Shown one piece after another: positions 25,885 through 34,600 of a stretch of DNA of 64,000 nt. Source of the stretch: an uncultured Mycobacteriaceae bacterium (GTDB lineage Bacteria; Actinomycetota; Actinomycetes; Mycobacteriales; Mycobacteriaceae); NCBI GenBank assembly GCA_902826815.1, contig CADEGF010000022.1:6614-70613 (forward strand), in the 5' to 3' direction. A model generated the notes under the pieces. It worked only from the letters and a program-made list of their open reading frames with translations, was not told the origin of the DNA and did no database searches. The position numbers and the translations under genes were made by a program. Within the stretch, counting starts at the first letter, position 1, and each line of letters starts with the position of its first letter.

Positions 25885-26693
25885 CTGCACTGCCAGTTCG
25901 GTGTGCGCTTATCGACGAAGGCCCTCGGCCCCTCGAGGGAGTCCTCGGTATGCAGGTTGCGCTCCCTGAACGCCTCCGCGAGGATCTCGCCCTCGTGCAG
26001 TGGCAGGTCAAGCGTCTTGTGGATCGCGAGCCGGGTGCCCCGAACAGCAAGCGGCGCATTGCTGTTCACCATGTCGGCGATCTCGTTCGCGCGCTCCAGC
26101 AGGCGTTCATCTTCGACGACTTCGCTGATCATGCCCAGCTCGTACGCGCGCTGCGCATCCATCCGCTCGTGCTTACCGGTCAATGCCATCCGCAGCGCGA
26201 CGTTTCGCGGCAGCACGCGTGCCAGTCGCACCATCTCGCGGCCGGCGACCAGTCCGATGCTGACGTGCGGGTCGAAGAAGGTGGCTTTGGCGGACGCGAT
26301 GACGATGTCGCCGGTGGTGACCCAGTCCAGTCCTGCGCCGCAGCAGATTCCGTTGATCGCGGCCAGTACCGGCTTGGCCATCCGGCGGAACGGCGGGGTG
26401 CCCTCCTGCGGCGCCTCCCACTGGTCGTAGGAGGACAGGTAGGCGTTGGCGTTGATGACCTTGCCGTCCTCGGGGATCTGCTTGGCGTCGGCACCCGTGC
26501 AGAACGCGCGCCCCGTTCCGGTGACGACGAGAATCCAGACGTTCTCGTCGTTCTCGGCATCGTCGTAGGCGGCCCGCAGCTCGGTGATCATGTGCGGGCT
26601 CAGCGCATTGAGGGCCTCGGGACGGTTAAGCGTGATGATTGCCTTGTGCCCGTCGACCTCGTAGTTGATGGTGTCGTACGACCTAGCTGCCAT
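25881..26693 (-). CDS. Crotonase-family protein with Asp/His at catalytic positions
   Basis: A 270-residue crotonase-fold protein (AIITLNRPEALNALSPHM; GTGRAFCTGADAKQ). In the oxyanion and active-site loop ICCGAGLDW, Asp aligns with the first catalytic Glu; in FFDPHVSIGL, His takes the second. It resembles the next gene at the second site, so they probably catalyse related steps of the same pathway. ATG 26693. It is 18 bases downstream of the third crotonase in the operon. Confidence 0.88.
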   Translation of the reverse strand: MAARSYDTINYEVDGHKAIITLNRPEALNALSPHMITELRAAYDDAENDENVWILVVTGTGRAFCTGADAKQIPEDGKVINANAYLSSYDQWEAPQEGTPPFRRMAKPVLAAINGICCGAGLDWVTTGDIVIASAKATFFDPHVSIGLVAGREMVRLARVLPRNVALRMALTGKHERMDAQRAYELGMISEVVEDERLLERANEIADMVNSNAPLAVRGTRLAIHKTLDLPLHEGEILAEAFRERNLHTEDSLEGPRAFVDKRTPNWQCR

Positions 26694-26711
26694 CGGTGTT
26701 CCCTTCGTCGG

Positions 26712-27524
26712 TCATCGGCCACCGAACTCCGGCGTGCGTCGCTCATGGAACGCGGACAGGCCCTCTTTGAAATCCGTTGTCCGGCAGGAGAGCTCCAGGT
26801 TGAACAGTTCCTGGTTCATCGTCTGCGACAGGGTCGCGTGCTGGCCGTAGTGAATCGCCTGCTTGGCAAGACCGACCGCGACCGTGGGTGCGCAGGCAAG
26901 CTGGGTGAGGAGCGCGTCGACAGCCTGATCCAGGCCGGACGGATCGACGGCCTCGTGGATGACGCCCCACTGCGCAGCGTCGGATCCGGTCACCTTCTCG
27001 CCGAGCAGCAGCATCCGCTTCGCTCTGGCCAGACCCACCAATCGGGGAAGCAGCCACGTCGAGCCGGAGTCCGGGCTGAAGCCACGGATCACGAACGGCT
27101 CCCAGAACACCGCGTCGTCGGCGGCAATCGTGAAGTCGGCGGCCAGCGCGAGGTTGGCGCCGAGGCCGACGGCCCAGCCACGCACGCTGCACACCACGGG
27201 CAACTGGATGCTGTGCACGAGTTCGATGAGCCGGTGTGAGGTGTGGGGGATGCGACGTACGAGGTCGCCGGTGCGTGGCCGCTGTCCGCCTGCATTCGAG
27301 GCCACCCAGTCGGCGCCCGCGCAGAAGTCGTCGCCCTCGCCGCGAACGTGGATGACCCGCAACGCATCATCAGTTGCGGCCTCGGTCAGTGCGCCGACGA
27401 GTGCGTCGACCATCGAGTGGCTCAGTGAGTTCCTTCTCGCGGGACGGTCGAGCGTGAGCCGCAGTACCTCCCCGTCCCGGTGCGCTATCACCGCACCGTC
27501 GGTGGAACCGACCTGTTGACTCAC
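26712..27524 (-). CDS. Crotonase-family protein, PaaG-like isomerase type
   Basis: A 270-residue crotonase. The first catalytic Glu is replaced by Asn (GANLALAAD). The loop GFSPDSGSTWLLPRLVG places Asp where PaaG and related ring 1,2-epoxyphenylacetyl-CoA or enoyl-CoA isomerases have their single catalytic acid. An isomerase role is therefore more likely than hydration (inference from this residue pattern). GTG 27524 starts the seven-gene minus-strand operon down to 19552. The palindrome at 27549-27567 lies 25 bases upstream. Confidence 0.88.
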   Translation of the reverse strand: MSQQVGSTDGAVIAHRDGEVLRLTLDRPARRNSLSHSMVDALVGALTEAATDDALRVIHVRGEGDDFCAGADWVASNAGGQRPRTGDLVRRIPHTSHRLIELVHSIQLPVVCSVRGWAVGLGANLALAADFTIAADDAVFWEPFVIRGFSPDSGSTWLLPRLVGLARAKRMLLLGEKVTGSDAAQWGVIHEAVDPSGLDQAVDALLTQLACAPTVAVGLAKQAIHYGQHATLSQTMNQELFNLELSCRTTDFKEGLSAFHERRTPEFGGR

Positions 27525-27548
27525 CGCCGGGTCCCTTCTCGAGCCGGA

Positions 27549-27567
27549 TACGGATACCCATACAGTA
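27549..27567. promoter_or_regulatory. Island operator site 1 (8-3-8 palindrome)
   Basis: TACGGATA CCC ATACAGTA matches 12 of 16 arm positions of TACTGTAA-N3-TTACAGTA. It lies between the divergent genes starting at 27524 and 27613. TACAGT in the right arm can act as a plus-strand -10. It is one of the weaker sites; the left arm is degenerate. Confidence 0.45.
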
Positions 27568-27612
27568 GGCTAAACCATTACTATCCTATACAAGATAGAA
27601 AGGAAAGCCCGG

Positions 27613-28263
27613 ATGGCGGACGGTGACACCCCCCGGTTCGGCGAGCAACCGCTGGCCCAGACCGTTGTCGCCGCGAGCGCGCTCCGGCATCTCGCGGGTC
27701 AGCTGTTGTCCCTGGAGCATCCGCACCCCGCCGTGGATGCCATGCTCGAGCAGCTCGGTGAATGGCAGAAGGAACTGGCAGGCGCCGTCGCGCCCGATGC
27801 CACCCCGCGGGTCGGCGCCGACGGCGCAGACACCCAGCGGGTGTACCTCTCCCACGCATTCGACATCGGCGCATTCAACCCGTGCTTTCCCACCTACGAG
27901 TTCGATCACATCGACGCGGATAGGGCGGAGGGCACGGTCACGTTCCCCGTCGTCTACGAAGGCCCGCCTGGACTTGTGCACGGCGGCTTCCTCGCCGTCT
28001 TCTTCGACTGCGTGATCCAGCATCAGAACTGCGCGACCGAGCTTTCGGGGAAGACGCGCTCGCTGAACGTGAAGTTCCGCAGGCCTACGCCCATCCTCAC
28101 CGAACTGCGCTTCGACATCGTGCGGGAACAAGCCGACCGCGGTGTCACGTCGACCGCGCGGCTGTCGCTGGACGACGAGGTGCTGTGCATCGGCGAGGCC
28201 ACCACGCTCGCCCTGTCTCCGGACAAGCTGACCGGCTTTAACTTCGGCAAGCGGCGGGCCTGA
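27613..28263 (+). CDS. Hotdog-fold (PaaI-like) acyl-CoA thioesterase
   Basis: A 216-residue protein with a C-terminal hotdog domain. HGGFLAVFFD is the active-site helix and LNVKFRRPTPI the following strand, both typical of PaaI-type thioesterases. The first 90 residues are a helical extension. It hydrolyses acyl-CoA to free acid and CoA and may rescue CoA from dead-end intermediates. ATG 27613 follows AAAGGAAAG. It is first gene of a plus-strand unit with the GntR regulator and a crotonase, and diverges from the operon starting at 27524. Confidence 0.85.
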   Translation: MADGDTPRFGEQPLAQTVVAASALRHLAGQLLSLEHPHPAVDAMLEQLGEWQKELAGAVAPDATPRVGADGADTQRVYLSHAFDIGAFNPCFPTYEFDHIDADRAEGTVTFPVVYEGPPGLVHGGFLAVFFDCVIQHQNCATELSGKTRSLNVKFRRPTPILTELRFDIVREQADRGVTSTARLSLDDEVLCIGEATTLALSPDKLTGFNFGKRRA

Positions 28264-28267
28264 GCTC

Positions 28268-29017
28268 ATGGAGTTGAACGGAATTCGCCAGCCGCGCGTG
28301 GCAGAGATCGTTGCGGCGCGACTGCGCGACGAGATCCTGTCCGGCCGGCTGAAGGAGCTTCCCTCGCAGGAGAGCCTGTTCCAGCAGTTCGCCGTGAGTC
28401 CGCCTGCGATGCGCGAGGCGATCCACATCCTGGAGACCGACGGTCTGATCTCGGTGCGGCGCGGCAACGTCGGGGGAGCGGTGGTTCACCTGCCGTCGGC
28501 GGCGCGCACCGCGCACATGATCAGCATGGTGCTGCAGACCCGCGACTCCACCCCGGCAGATGTCAGTGAGGCGCTGCTGCACCTCGAACCGATCTGCGCG
28601 GGGATGTGCGCATCGCGCGAAGACCGGATGACCGAGGTCGTTCCGTACCTGCAGGCCGAAATCGACCGTCAGACAGAACAGTTCGACGATGTGTCGGCAT
28701 ATGTGCCCAACGCGCGGCGCTTTCACGAAGCGCTGGTGTCCCGGTGCGGCAACGAACCGATGATCCTGTTGATCGGCTCGCTGGAGTTGATCTGGTCGGC
28801 GCATGAGTCGTCGGTGTGGAGCGACGACGATGTGAACCCCAAGACGATGCGCGCCGCGCTTCGTGACCACCAGAGGTTGTTGGACGCGATCGGCGACGGC
28901 AACGCGTCGCGCGCGGTGAAGTTGGCCCAGGACCATCTCGCCGCGGCGCGGCGCAACACGTTGGCGGCGGGTGCGGACAAAACCATTGAGGCGAAACTGA
29001 TTTCGAGGAGCCAGTGA
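28268..29017 (+). CDS. GntR-family (FadR-like) transcriptional regulator
   Basis: A 249-residue regulator with an N-terminal winged helix (SQESLFQQFAVSPPAMREAIHILETDGLISVRRG) and an FCD-type helical ligand domain (RRFHEALVSRCGNEPM; DHQRLLDAI). It begins four bases after the thioesterase stop and overlaps the crotonase start, so it is embedded in the operon. FadR-type proteins usually respond to acyl-CoA or carboxylic acids and repress catabolic genes. Its operator is not obvious; the 8-3-8 palindromes are a possible alternative target to the TetR protein. Confidence 0.87.
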   Translation: MELNGIRQPRVAEIVAARLRDEILSGRLKELPSQESLFQQFAVSPPAMREAIHILETDGLISVRRGNVGGAVVHLPSAARTAHMISMVLQTRDSTPADVSEALLHLEPICAGMCASREDRMTEVVPYLQAEIDRQTEQFDDVSAYVPNARRFHEALVSRCGNEPMILLIGSLELIWSAHESSVWSDDDVNPKTMRAALRDHQRLLDAIGDGNASRAVKLAQDHLAAARRNTLAAGADKTIEAKLISRSQ

Positions 29018-29892
29018 CGATGACTGCGTCAACCGACGACCGCGTGCTGTTCGAGGTCGACCCCGACAAGCGGATCGCGACGATCACCTTCAACAACCCC
29101 AGGCAGCGCAACTCCTACGACGCGGCCATGCGCGAGGCCGTCGCCAGGTGCCTGGATCACGTCGCAGAGAATGACGACATCACCGTGGTACTGCTACGCG
29201 GGGCGGACGGGGTATTCAGCACAGGCGCGGATATGAACAACGCATACGGCTGGTATGGGAAGGACGAGCCTGGCAAGAAGAGCAGGCCGAGCCAGCGGCG
29301 CCGATTGACGGTGGACCGCAAGTCATTCGGCTTCTACCACAATCTGATGGGGTTCCCGAAGGTCACCGTCGGCGAGATCAGTGGATACGCGCTCGGCGGC
29401 GGATTCGAGATGGCATTGATGACCGATATCTCCGTCATCGCCCGTGACACGAAGATCGGCATGCCTGCCACCCGTTTCCTCGGGCCCGCGCTTGGCAGCC
29501 TGCACATGTTCTTCCACCGCCTCGGCCCTGTGCTGTCCCGGCGGCTGCTGCTGACCGGCGACATCATCGAAGCCGGTGCGGTCGAACACCTCGGCGTCTT
29601 CACCGACACGTGCGACCCGGACAAGGTCGCCGCAAGGGCGAGGTACTGGGCGGAGAAGGCGGCGAAGATGCCTGCCGACGGCGTCGTCATCGCCAAGGAG
29701 GCGTTCCGTCTCGTCGAGCAGAGCCAGGCCTATCAGGGTGAGGAAGTGGCGAGCTATCTGTTCCACGCCTACGGGACGAACCTGCAGTTCGCCGAAGGTG
29801 AGTTCAACTTCGTCAAGACGCGGGCGGCGCACGGGGCCAAGGAGGCGTTCCGCCTGCGTGACGAGCATTTCCACGTGCCCGAGCCGCAGTGA
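29014..29892 (+). CDS. Enoyl-CoA hydratase/isomerase family protein
   Basis: A 292-residue crotonase. The first catalytic Glu is present (Glu132, GGGFEMALMTD) but the second is replaced by Ala (near 152, GMPATRFLGP). The insertion GWYGKDEPGKKSRPSQRRR near residues 79-97 is unusual. GTG 29014 overlaps the GntR stop (GTGA); ATG 29020 has better spacing to the GAGGAG site and may be the true start. A single catalytic Glu suggests isomerase or another reaction rather than hydration. It is followed by an operator and a thiolase. Confidence 0.88.
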   Translation: MTMTASTDDRVLFEVDPDKRIATITFNNPRQRNSYDAAMREAVARCLDHVAENDDITVVLLRGADGVFSTGADMNNAYGWYGKDEPGKKSRPSQRRRLTVDRKSFGFYHNLMGFPKVTVGEISGYALGGGFEMALMTDISVIARDTKIGMPATRFLGPALGSLHMFFHRLGPVLSRRLLLTGDIIEAGAVEHLGVFTDTCDPDKVAARARYWAEKAAKMPADGVVIAKEAFRLVEQSQAYQGEEVASYLFHAYGTNLQFAEGEFNFVKTRAAHGAKEAFRLRDEHFHVPEPQ

Positions 29893-29903
29893 GGCCGGTC
29901 ACA

Positions 29904-29922
29904 TACTGAACGCTATACATTA
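29904..29922. promoter_or_regulatory. Island operator site 2 (8-3-8 palindrome)
   Basis: TACTGAAC GCT ATACATTA matches 12 of 16 arm positions of the island consensus. It lies in the 80-base gap before the thiolase start at 29973. The gap between genes on the same strand implies a separate promoter here. Confidence 0.45.
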
Positions 29923-29972
29923 TCTGCTACTTTTGTAACGTCGCTAATACCAAAAGCTGAGGTCACGCAATC

Positions 29973-31148
29973 ATGGGCACACCTGTCATCGTCGGCGCCA
30001 CCAGGACGGCCATCGGCCGCTCCTTCAAGGGCACGCTGGTCAACACACCGCCGGAAACCTTGATCACCACGGTGCTTCCCGAGGTCGTCCGCCGGTCCGG
30101 TGTCGACCCGGCCGCGTTCGACGACATCATCATCGCCGAATCGCATTACGGCGGCGGCGACCTCGCCCGCTATGCCGCAACCGCAACCGGAATGGACGGC
30201 GTTCCCGGTCAGTCGGTGAACCGGCACTGCGCGGGCAGCCTGACCGCCATCGGCAATGCGGCCGCCCAGATCGGCTCAGGTATGGAGCGCGCGTTGGTCG
30301 CAGGCGGCGTGCAGTCGCTGTCGATGACCCCGCTGACGAACTGGCGCATCCCCGGTCCCGAGCTGAAGTTCGAGGAGCGGTGGATGCCGCCGACGCACGT
30401 CGAGACGCCGGATGCGCCGTGCAAGGACATGTCGATCACGGTCGGCTGGAACACTGCGCAGTCGGTCGGCATCACCCGCGAGGAGATGGATGCGTGGGCG
30501 GCGCGGTCGCATCAGCGCGCGATCGCCGCGATCGACGCAGGCAAGTTCGGAGACGAGATCATCCCGCTGAAGGTGCAGCAGTTCGACGGATCCGTCATCG
30601 ACTTCAGCGTCGACGAGTTCCCGCGTCGCGACACCACCGTCGAGAAGCTGGCCGGGCTGAAGGTTCTGCATCCCGAGATCGAGGGCTTCTCCATCACCGC
30701 GGGCAACAGCAGCGGCACCAACGACGCCGCGGCCGCGGTGGCACTGGTCGACAGTGACTACGCCGACGCCGAGAAGCTGACCAAGATGGCGACCGTGAAG
30801 GCTTGGGCCTCAGCCGGTGTCGCTCCGCGCGACTGCGGGCTCGGTGCTGTCAAGGTGATCGGCAAGGTGCTCGACCGCGCGGGCTTGAAGCCGTCGGACG
30901 TCGCGCTGTGGGAGATCAACGAAGCTTTCGCCTCGGTGCCGATTGCGGCGTGTCGCGAACACGGCATCGACGAGGAGCTTGTCAATTTCTCCGGAAGCGG
31001 TTGCAGCCTCGGCCATCCCATCGCCGCATCGGGTGCGCGCATGGTGACGACGCTGGTTTACGAGTTGCAGCGGCGCGGCGGCGGTATCGGGGTTGCCGCG
31101 ATGTGCGCAGGCGGCGGCCAGGGCGGCGCCGTCGTCATCGAGGTCTAG
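29973..31148 (+). CDS. Acetyl-CoA acetyltransferase (thiolase)
   Basis: A 391-residue thiolase with nucleophile Cys86 (NRHCAGSLTAI), NEAFASVPIAA, GHPIAASGARM and the C-terminal CAGGGQGGA. The NRHC context differs from the RRCGSG of the 16391 thiolase, so it is not a recent duplicate. It would cleave 3-ketoacyl-CoA in the island pathway. ATG 29973 has a weak GAGG site. It converges on the TetR gene with a three-base gap, leaving no room for a terminator. Confidence 0.93.
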   Translation: MGTPVIVGATRTAIGRSFKGTLVNTPPETLITTVLPEVVRRSGVDPAAFDDIIIAESHYGGGDLARYAATATGMDGVPGQSVNRHCAGSLTAIGNAAAQIGSGMERALVAGGVQSLSMTPLTNWRIPGPELKFEERWMPPTHVETPDAPCKDMSITVGWNTAQSVGITREEMDAWAARSHQRAIAAIDAGKFGDEIIPLKVQQFDGSVIDFSVDEFPRRDTTVEKLAGLKVLHPEIEGFSITAGNSSGTNDAAAAVALVDSDYADAEKLTKMATVKAWASAGVAPRDCGLGAVKVIGKVLDRAGLKPSDVALWEINEAFASVPIAACREHGIDEELVNFSGSGCSLGHPIAASGARMVTTLVYELQRRGGGIGVAAMCAGGGQGGAVVIEV

Positions 31149-31151
31149 CGA

Positions 31152-31871
31152 TTACTTCTTGCGCGCCGGCTTTTTCGTCGCGGCGATCAATCGCTCGGCG
31201 TGCTCGAGAATGCACTCGAGGCCGTAGTCGAAGTTGAAATCGTCTGCCGCGCCGATGCGGTGGCCCTTGGCGGTCGCCTGCGCGAGCAGCGGTGCGGTTG
31301 CCGCGTCGACGACCATCGTCTCCTCGAAGTCGCCCGCCCCGTCGCTCGCCCTGTTCTTGTCGTAGAGCCGTTGCAGCACAACGGATCCGCGCACATGAAC
31401 CGACACCGCAGAGTAGGTGTCGAACGCGTCCTCGGGTGAGAGCCCCGCCTCGGCAAGGCTCTCGATGGCCTTCTCGACTGCGGCCACCCCGAGCTTCGCG
31501 GCGCGTGGGCTCAAAGCCGACCGGATCAGGATCAGGTCGCACAGAATCGGGTTGGAGAGAAAGGTCTTTCGCATCGTGCGCGCGTGGTTGGCCAGCGTCT
31601 CGCGCCAGTCCTTGGCCTCCACGTACGGGGTGGCGAAGACGTACTGCTTGAGCGCGCGGTCGGTCATCGCGTTGAGCAGGTCGTCCTTCTTGCGGAAGTA
31701 CCAGTAGATGCTCGTCACGCCGACGCCGAGGTGCTTGCCAAGAAGCGGCATGCTGAGGTTGTCGATGCCGACGTCCTCGGCGAGCTCGAATGCGCCCTTG
31801 ATGATGTCGTCTGGATTGATGGACCCGCGTTCGCGCCGCGGACGCTTTTCCGCGGTTGCCTGCTTGGCCAC
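31152..31871 (-). CDS. TetR-family regulator, candidate controller of the island
   Basis: A 239-residue TetR protein. The helix-turn-helix is LSMPLLGKHLGVGVTSIYWYFRKKDDLL (about 39-66), followed by a helical ligand domain and a Lys/Arg-rich tail (ATKKPARKK). GTG 31871 has a GGAGG site eight bases upstream; a TTG further upstream was rejected. Its promoter carries a near-perfect copy of the palindrome found at six other island promoters, which suggests autoregulation and control of the regulon. The ligand is probably an acyl-CoA or substrate intermediate (inference). It is the only TetR gene inside the island. Confidence 0.9.
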   Translation of the reverse strand: MAKQATAEKRPRRERGSINPDDIIKGAFELAEDVGIDNLSMPLLGKHLGVGVTSIYWYFRKKDDLLNAMTDRALKQYVFATPYVEAKDWRETLANHARTMRKTFLSNPILCDLILIRSALSPRAAKLGVAAVEKAIESLAEAGLSPEDAFDTYSAVSVHVRGSVVLQRLYDKNRASDGAGDFEETMVVDAATAPLLAQATAKGHRIGAADDFNFDYGLECILEHAERLIAATKKPARKK

Positions 31872-31900
31872 GAGGGGCACCTCCAATTGTTTCGCTCGAC

Positions 31901-31919
31901 TACTGTAAGACCTATAGTA
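31901..31919. promoter_or_regulatory. Island operator site 3, at the TetR promoter
   Basis: TACTGTAA GAC CTATAGTA matches 14 of 16 arm positions. It lies between the TetR gene (minus, start 31871) and the crotonase gene (plus, start 31961). On the minus strand TACAGT and on the plus strand TATAGT fit -10 boxes, so binding would block both directions. Confidence 0.7.
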
Positions 31920-31960
31920 AGCTTTTCTAGCAGAATTGGTGTGCAGGCGAAGGGCTACGT

Positions 31961-32722
31961 GTGTCAGAAGAAGTTCTACGGGAGCGCCGCGGACGCGTAC
32001 TCGTCATCACCATCAATCGGCCGGACGCGCGTAACGCGGTCAACCTCGCGGTCAGCCAGGGTCTGGCCGATGCGGTCGATGAACTCGACGACAGCGCCGA
32101 TCTCTCGGTGGCGGTGATCACCGGCGCGGGCGGAAACTTCTGTTCGGGTATGGACCTCAAGGCGTTCGCCGCCGGTGAGGTCGTCGCTATTCCCGGCCGC
32201 GGTATCGGCTTCACCGAGCGGCCGCCGAGAAAGCCGGTCATCTCCGCCGTCGAGGGCTATGCGCTGGCCGGCGGCACCGAGGTGGTGCTGGCCACCGACC
32301 TGGTGGTGGCGTCGCGGACCGCGAAGTTCGGCATCCCGGAAGCCAAGCGCGGTCTGGTCGCCGCCGGCGGCGGGCTACTGCGGCTGCCGCGGCGGATCCC
32401 GTACCAGAAGGCGCTCGAATTGGCTTTGACCGGAGAGAGTTTCACCGCCGAGCAGGGTGAGCAGTGGGGTTTCGTCAACACGGTCACCGAACCCGGCGAG
32501 GCGCTGGCGGGCGCGATCGAGCTCGCCGAGCGCATCACCGCCAACGGGCCGCTGGCCGTCGCGACCACCAAGGAGATCATCACGAAGTCCGCGGATTGGT
32601 CGGAAGACGAGATGTGGCGCAAGCAGCTCGAATACATCTTGCCGATCTTCACCTCCAACGACGCAAAGGAAGGCGCGATCGCTTTCGCCGAGAAGCGCGC
32701 GCCGAACTGGACCGGCACCTGA
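31961..32722 (+). CDS. Enoyl-CoA hydratase
   Basis: A 253-residue crotonase with both catalytic glutamates in place: Glu107 (AGGTEVVLATD) and Glu127 (GIPEAKRG). It is the only island crotonase with the complete hydratase pair, so it most likely adds water to a 2-enoyl-CoA. It resembles mycobacterial EchA19-type enzymes. GTG 31961 follows AAGGG. It opens a 13-gene plus-strand run to 45561 whose genes mostly overlap or are separated by a few bases. Confidence 0.92.
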   Translation: MSEEVLRERRGRVLVITINRPDARNAVNLAVSQGLADAVDELDDSADLSVAVITGAGGNFCSGMDLKAFAAGEVVAIPGRGIGFTERPPRKPVISAVEGYALAGGTEVVLATDLVVASRTAKFGIPEAKRGLVAAGGGLLRLPRRIPYQKALELALTGESFTAEQGEQWGFVNTVTEPGEALAGAIELAERITANGPLAVATTKEIITKSADWSEDEMWRKQLEYILPIFTSNDAKEGAIAFAEKRAPNWTGT

Positions 32723-32732
32723 GGACGGCGCC

Positions 32733-33530
32733 GTGGACCTCGGCCTGGAGAATGCCACCGCGGTAGTCGTCGGCGGCGGTCGCGGCATGGGACTGGCCGC
32801 CGCACGCTGCCTCGCCGACGACGGTGCGCGCATCGCGATCGTCGGGAGGACCCGGTCGGTTCTCGACGAGGCCGCCGATGAACTGTCGAGCCGTGGCAGC
32901 CCCGATGCGGTGGGTCTGGTGGCCGACGTCACCGATACCGAAGCGGCTCAACAGGTTTTCGACGATGTGAGCGGTCGGTGGGGCGGCGAACTCAACATCC
33001 TCGTCAACGTCGCAGGGCCGAGCGCGGTTGGGACCTTCACCGACCTCACCGACGAGCAGTGGCGCCAAGCGGTCGACGAAGGCGTGATGGGCATGGTGCA
33101 CTGCGTCCGGTCTGCACTGCCCATGCTGCGCAAGGCGGAATGGGCGCGGATCGTGAACTTCTCCGCGCACTCGACGCAACGGCAGAGCGTCATCCTGCCG
33201 GCCTATACGGCGGCCAAGGCGATGGTCACCAGCATCTCCAAGAACCTGTCGCTGTCCCTGGCGCCGGACGAGATCATGGTGAACGTCGTGTCGCCGGGCA
33301 GCATTCTGTCCGAATCACTGGCCGGCTGGGCTGATTCCGTCGGTATCGACGGAAGCGATCCGTATGCAGTGATGGCCGGAATCGACAAGCACTTCGGGCA
33401 CCCGGCGCATCTGCCGCGCGCAGGCACACCCGACGAGATCGGTCCCGTCGTCGCCTTCCTCGTCTCGCGCGCCAACTCCTATATGACCGGCGCCAACATC
33501 AATGTCGACGGCGGCAGCGACTTCACCTGA
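32733..33530 (+). CDS. SDR-family oxidoreductase
   Basis: A 265-residue short-chain dehydrogenase with the NAD(P) motif GGGRGMG (14-20), NVAG in place of NNAG, and the triad Ser144, Tyr158, Lys162. It probably oxidises a 3-hydroxyacyl-CoA or a ring alcohol. GTG 32733 follows GAGGA with seven bases spacing. Longer readings overlap the crotonase and were rejected. It lies between hydratase and aldolase genes, which fits a hydration-oxidation-cleavage sequence (inference). Confidence 0.9.
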   Translation: MDLGLENATAVVVGGGRGMGLAAARCLADDGARIAIVGRTRSVLDEAADELSSRGSPDAVGLVADVTDTEAAQQVFDDVSGRWGGELNILVNVAGPSAVGTFTDLTDEQWRQAVDEGVMGMVHCVRSALPMLRKAEWARIVNFSAHSTQRQSVILPAYTAAKAMVTSISKNLSLSLAPDEIMVNVVSPGSILSESLAGWADSVGIDGSDPYAVMAGIDKHFGHPAHLPRAGTPDEIGPVVAFLVSRANSYMTGANINVDGGSDFT

Positions 33531-33542
33531 TACGGAGGCGAC

Positions 33543-34550
33543 ATGGCAACGGCCCGCGAAGCCAGGGACTGGGCGCGCACGACATTGCGTGGAATCGGCA
33601 ACAGCCTCTACACGCCGTTCAGTGGTACCGACGGCGACGACATCGACTGGGACGCCTACCGGGCCCTGGTTCGCTACTGCGTAGGGGAGCTCAACCACCC
33701 CATGCTCTGGTGCACCAGCGGCATCGCGGAATTCTGGTCGCTGACGATCGCCGAACGAAAGCAGTTGCTGGAGGTCGCAATCGAAGAAGGCCGGCGGGCC
33801 AATCCCGATGTCCTCGTCCAGGCATGTACGGCGGCCACGGCCGCGAAGGACTGCCTCGAGCTGACCCGGCACGCGCAAGAGGCGGGCGCCGACATCGTCT
33901 ACATCCAGACGCCGATGATGGAGGCTCACGGTGGGGAAGGGGTGCTGAACTTCTTCCGCTACATCGCCGACCGCACCGATATCGCGCTCGGCATGTTCAA
34001 CTCGCCGTCGTCGGGCTATGTGCTGACGCCTGCGGAGGGTGCCCGCATCTACTCGGAGATCCCGGCCGTCTGCGCGACGAAGGAGGGCGCCTTCCGGCCC
34101 GCGAGCAGTCGGATTCTGCACGAGCTTGCGCCCGATCTGACGATCTGGGAGTGCGACCTGACGGTGTACCGCGCGGGCTGGTTGCGGGCGGGGATCGTCG
34201 GTCCGGCGCAACTCGGGACGGCGGGCTACCTGTACGAGACGCCGCAGCAGCCGGTCATCTCCGAGTACTGGGAGCTTGTCTGGGGCGACAAGCTGGTCGA
34301 GGCGATGGACCACGCCGAGAAGTCCGGGCTCGATCAGTTCGGTATCGACATGGCGTCGTGGTTCACCTGCTACCCCGGTCGGCCGGACTACTTCACGCAC
34401 TGGGGTGGGGCGTTCAAATACGCGGCGTCGGTGCTCGGTCTGCCGATCGGCGACTACCCGCACTCTCGGCCGCCGCAGGCGGTGTTCCCCGCCGAGGGCA
34501 AGTCGCAGATCGATGCAGCGTATCGACGGTACGGACTGGTCTTGAGCTGA
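33543..34550 (+). CDS. DapA/NAL-superfamily aldolase or hydratase-aldolase
   Basis: A 335-residue class I (Schiff-base) aldolase of the dihydrodipicolinate synthase/N-acetylneuraminate lyase superfamily. Lys180 in CATKEGAF is the expected Schiff-base residue. The family's YNxP Tyr is Phe152 here (MFNSPSSG). Relatives include hydratase-aldolases that cleave pyruvate-bearing ring-fission products. True DapA is unlikely in this setting. ATG 33543 has a GGAGG site. A 50-base gap with operator site 4 follows. Confidence 0.85.
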   Translation: MATAREARDWARTTLRGIGNSLYTPFSGTDGDDIDWDAYRALVRYCVGELNHPMLWCTSGIAEFWSLTIAERKQLLEVAIEEGRRANPDVLVQACTAATAAKDCLELTRHAQEAGADIVYIQTPMMEAHGGEGVLNFFRYIADRTDIALGMFNSPSSGYVLTPAEGARIYSEIPAVCATKEGAFRPASSRILHELAPDLTIWECDLTVYRAGWLRAGIVGPAQLGTAGYLYETPQQPVISEYWELVWGDKLVEAMDHAEKSGLDQFGIDMASWFTCYPGRPDYFTHWGGAFKYAASVLGLPIGDYPHSRPPQAVFPAEGKSQIDAAYRRYGLVLS

Positions 34551-34575
34551 GGTATGCGGCAGGTGCGGAAGACGC

Positions 34576-34594
34576 TACCGAAAGGTGTACAGTA
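34576..34594. promoter_or_regulatory. Island operator site 4, internal promoter
   Basis: TACCGAAA GGT GTACAGTA matches 13 of 16 arm positions. TACAGT (34588-34593) ends seven bases before the GTG start at 34601, the spacing of a leaderless promoter. It would give an internal promoter inside the 13-gene run. Confidence 0.55.
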
Positions 34595-34600
34595 AGTGCC

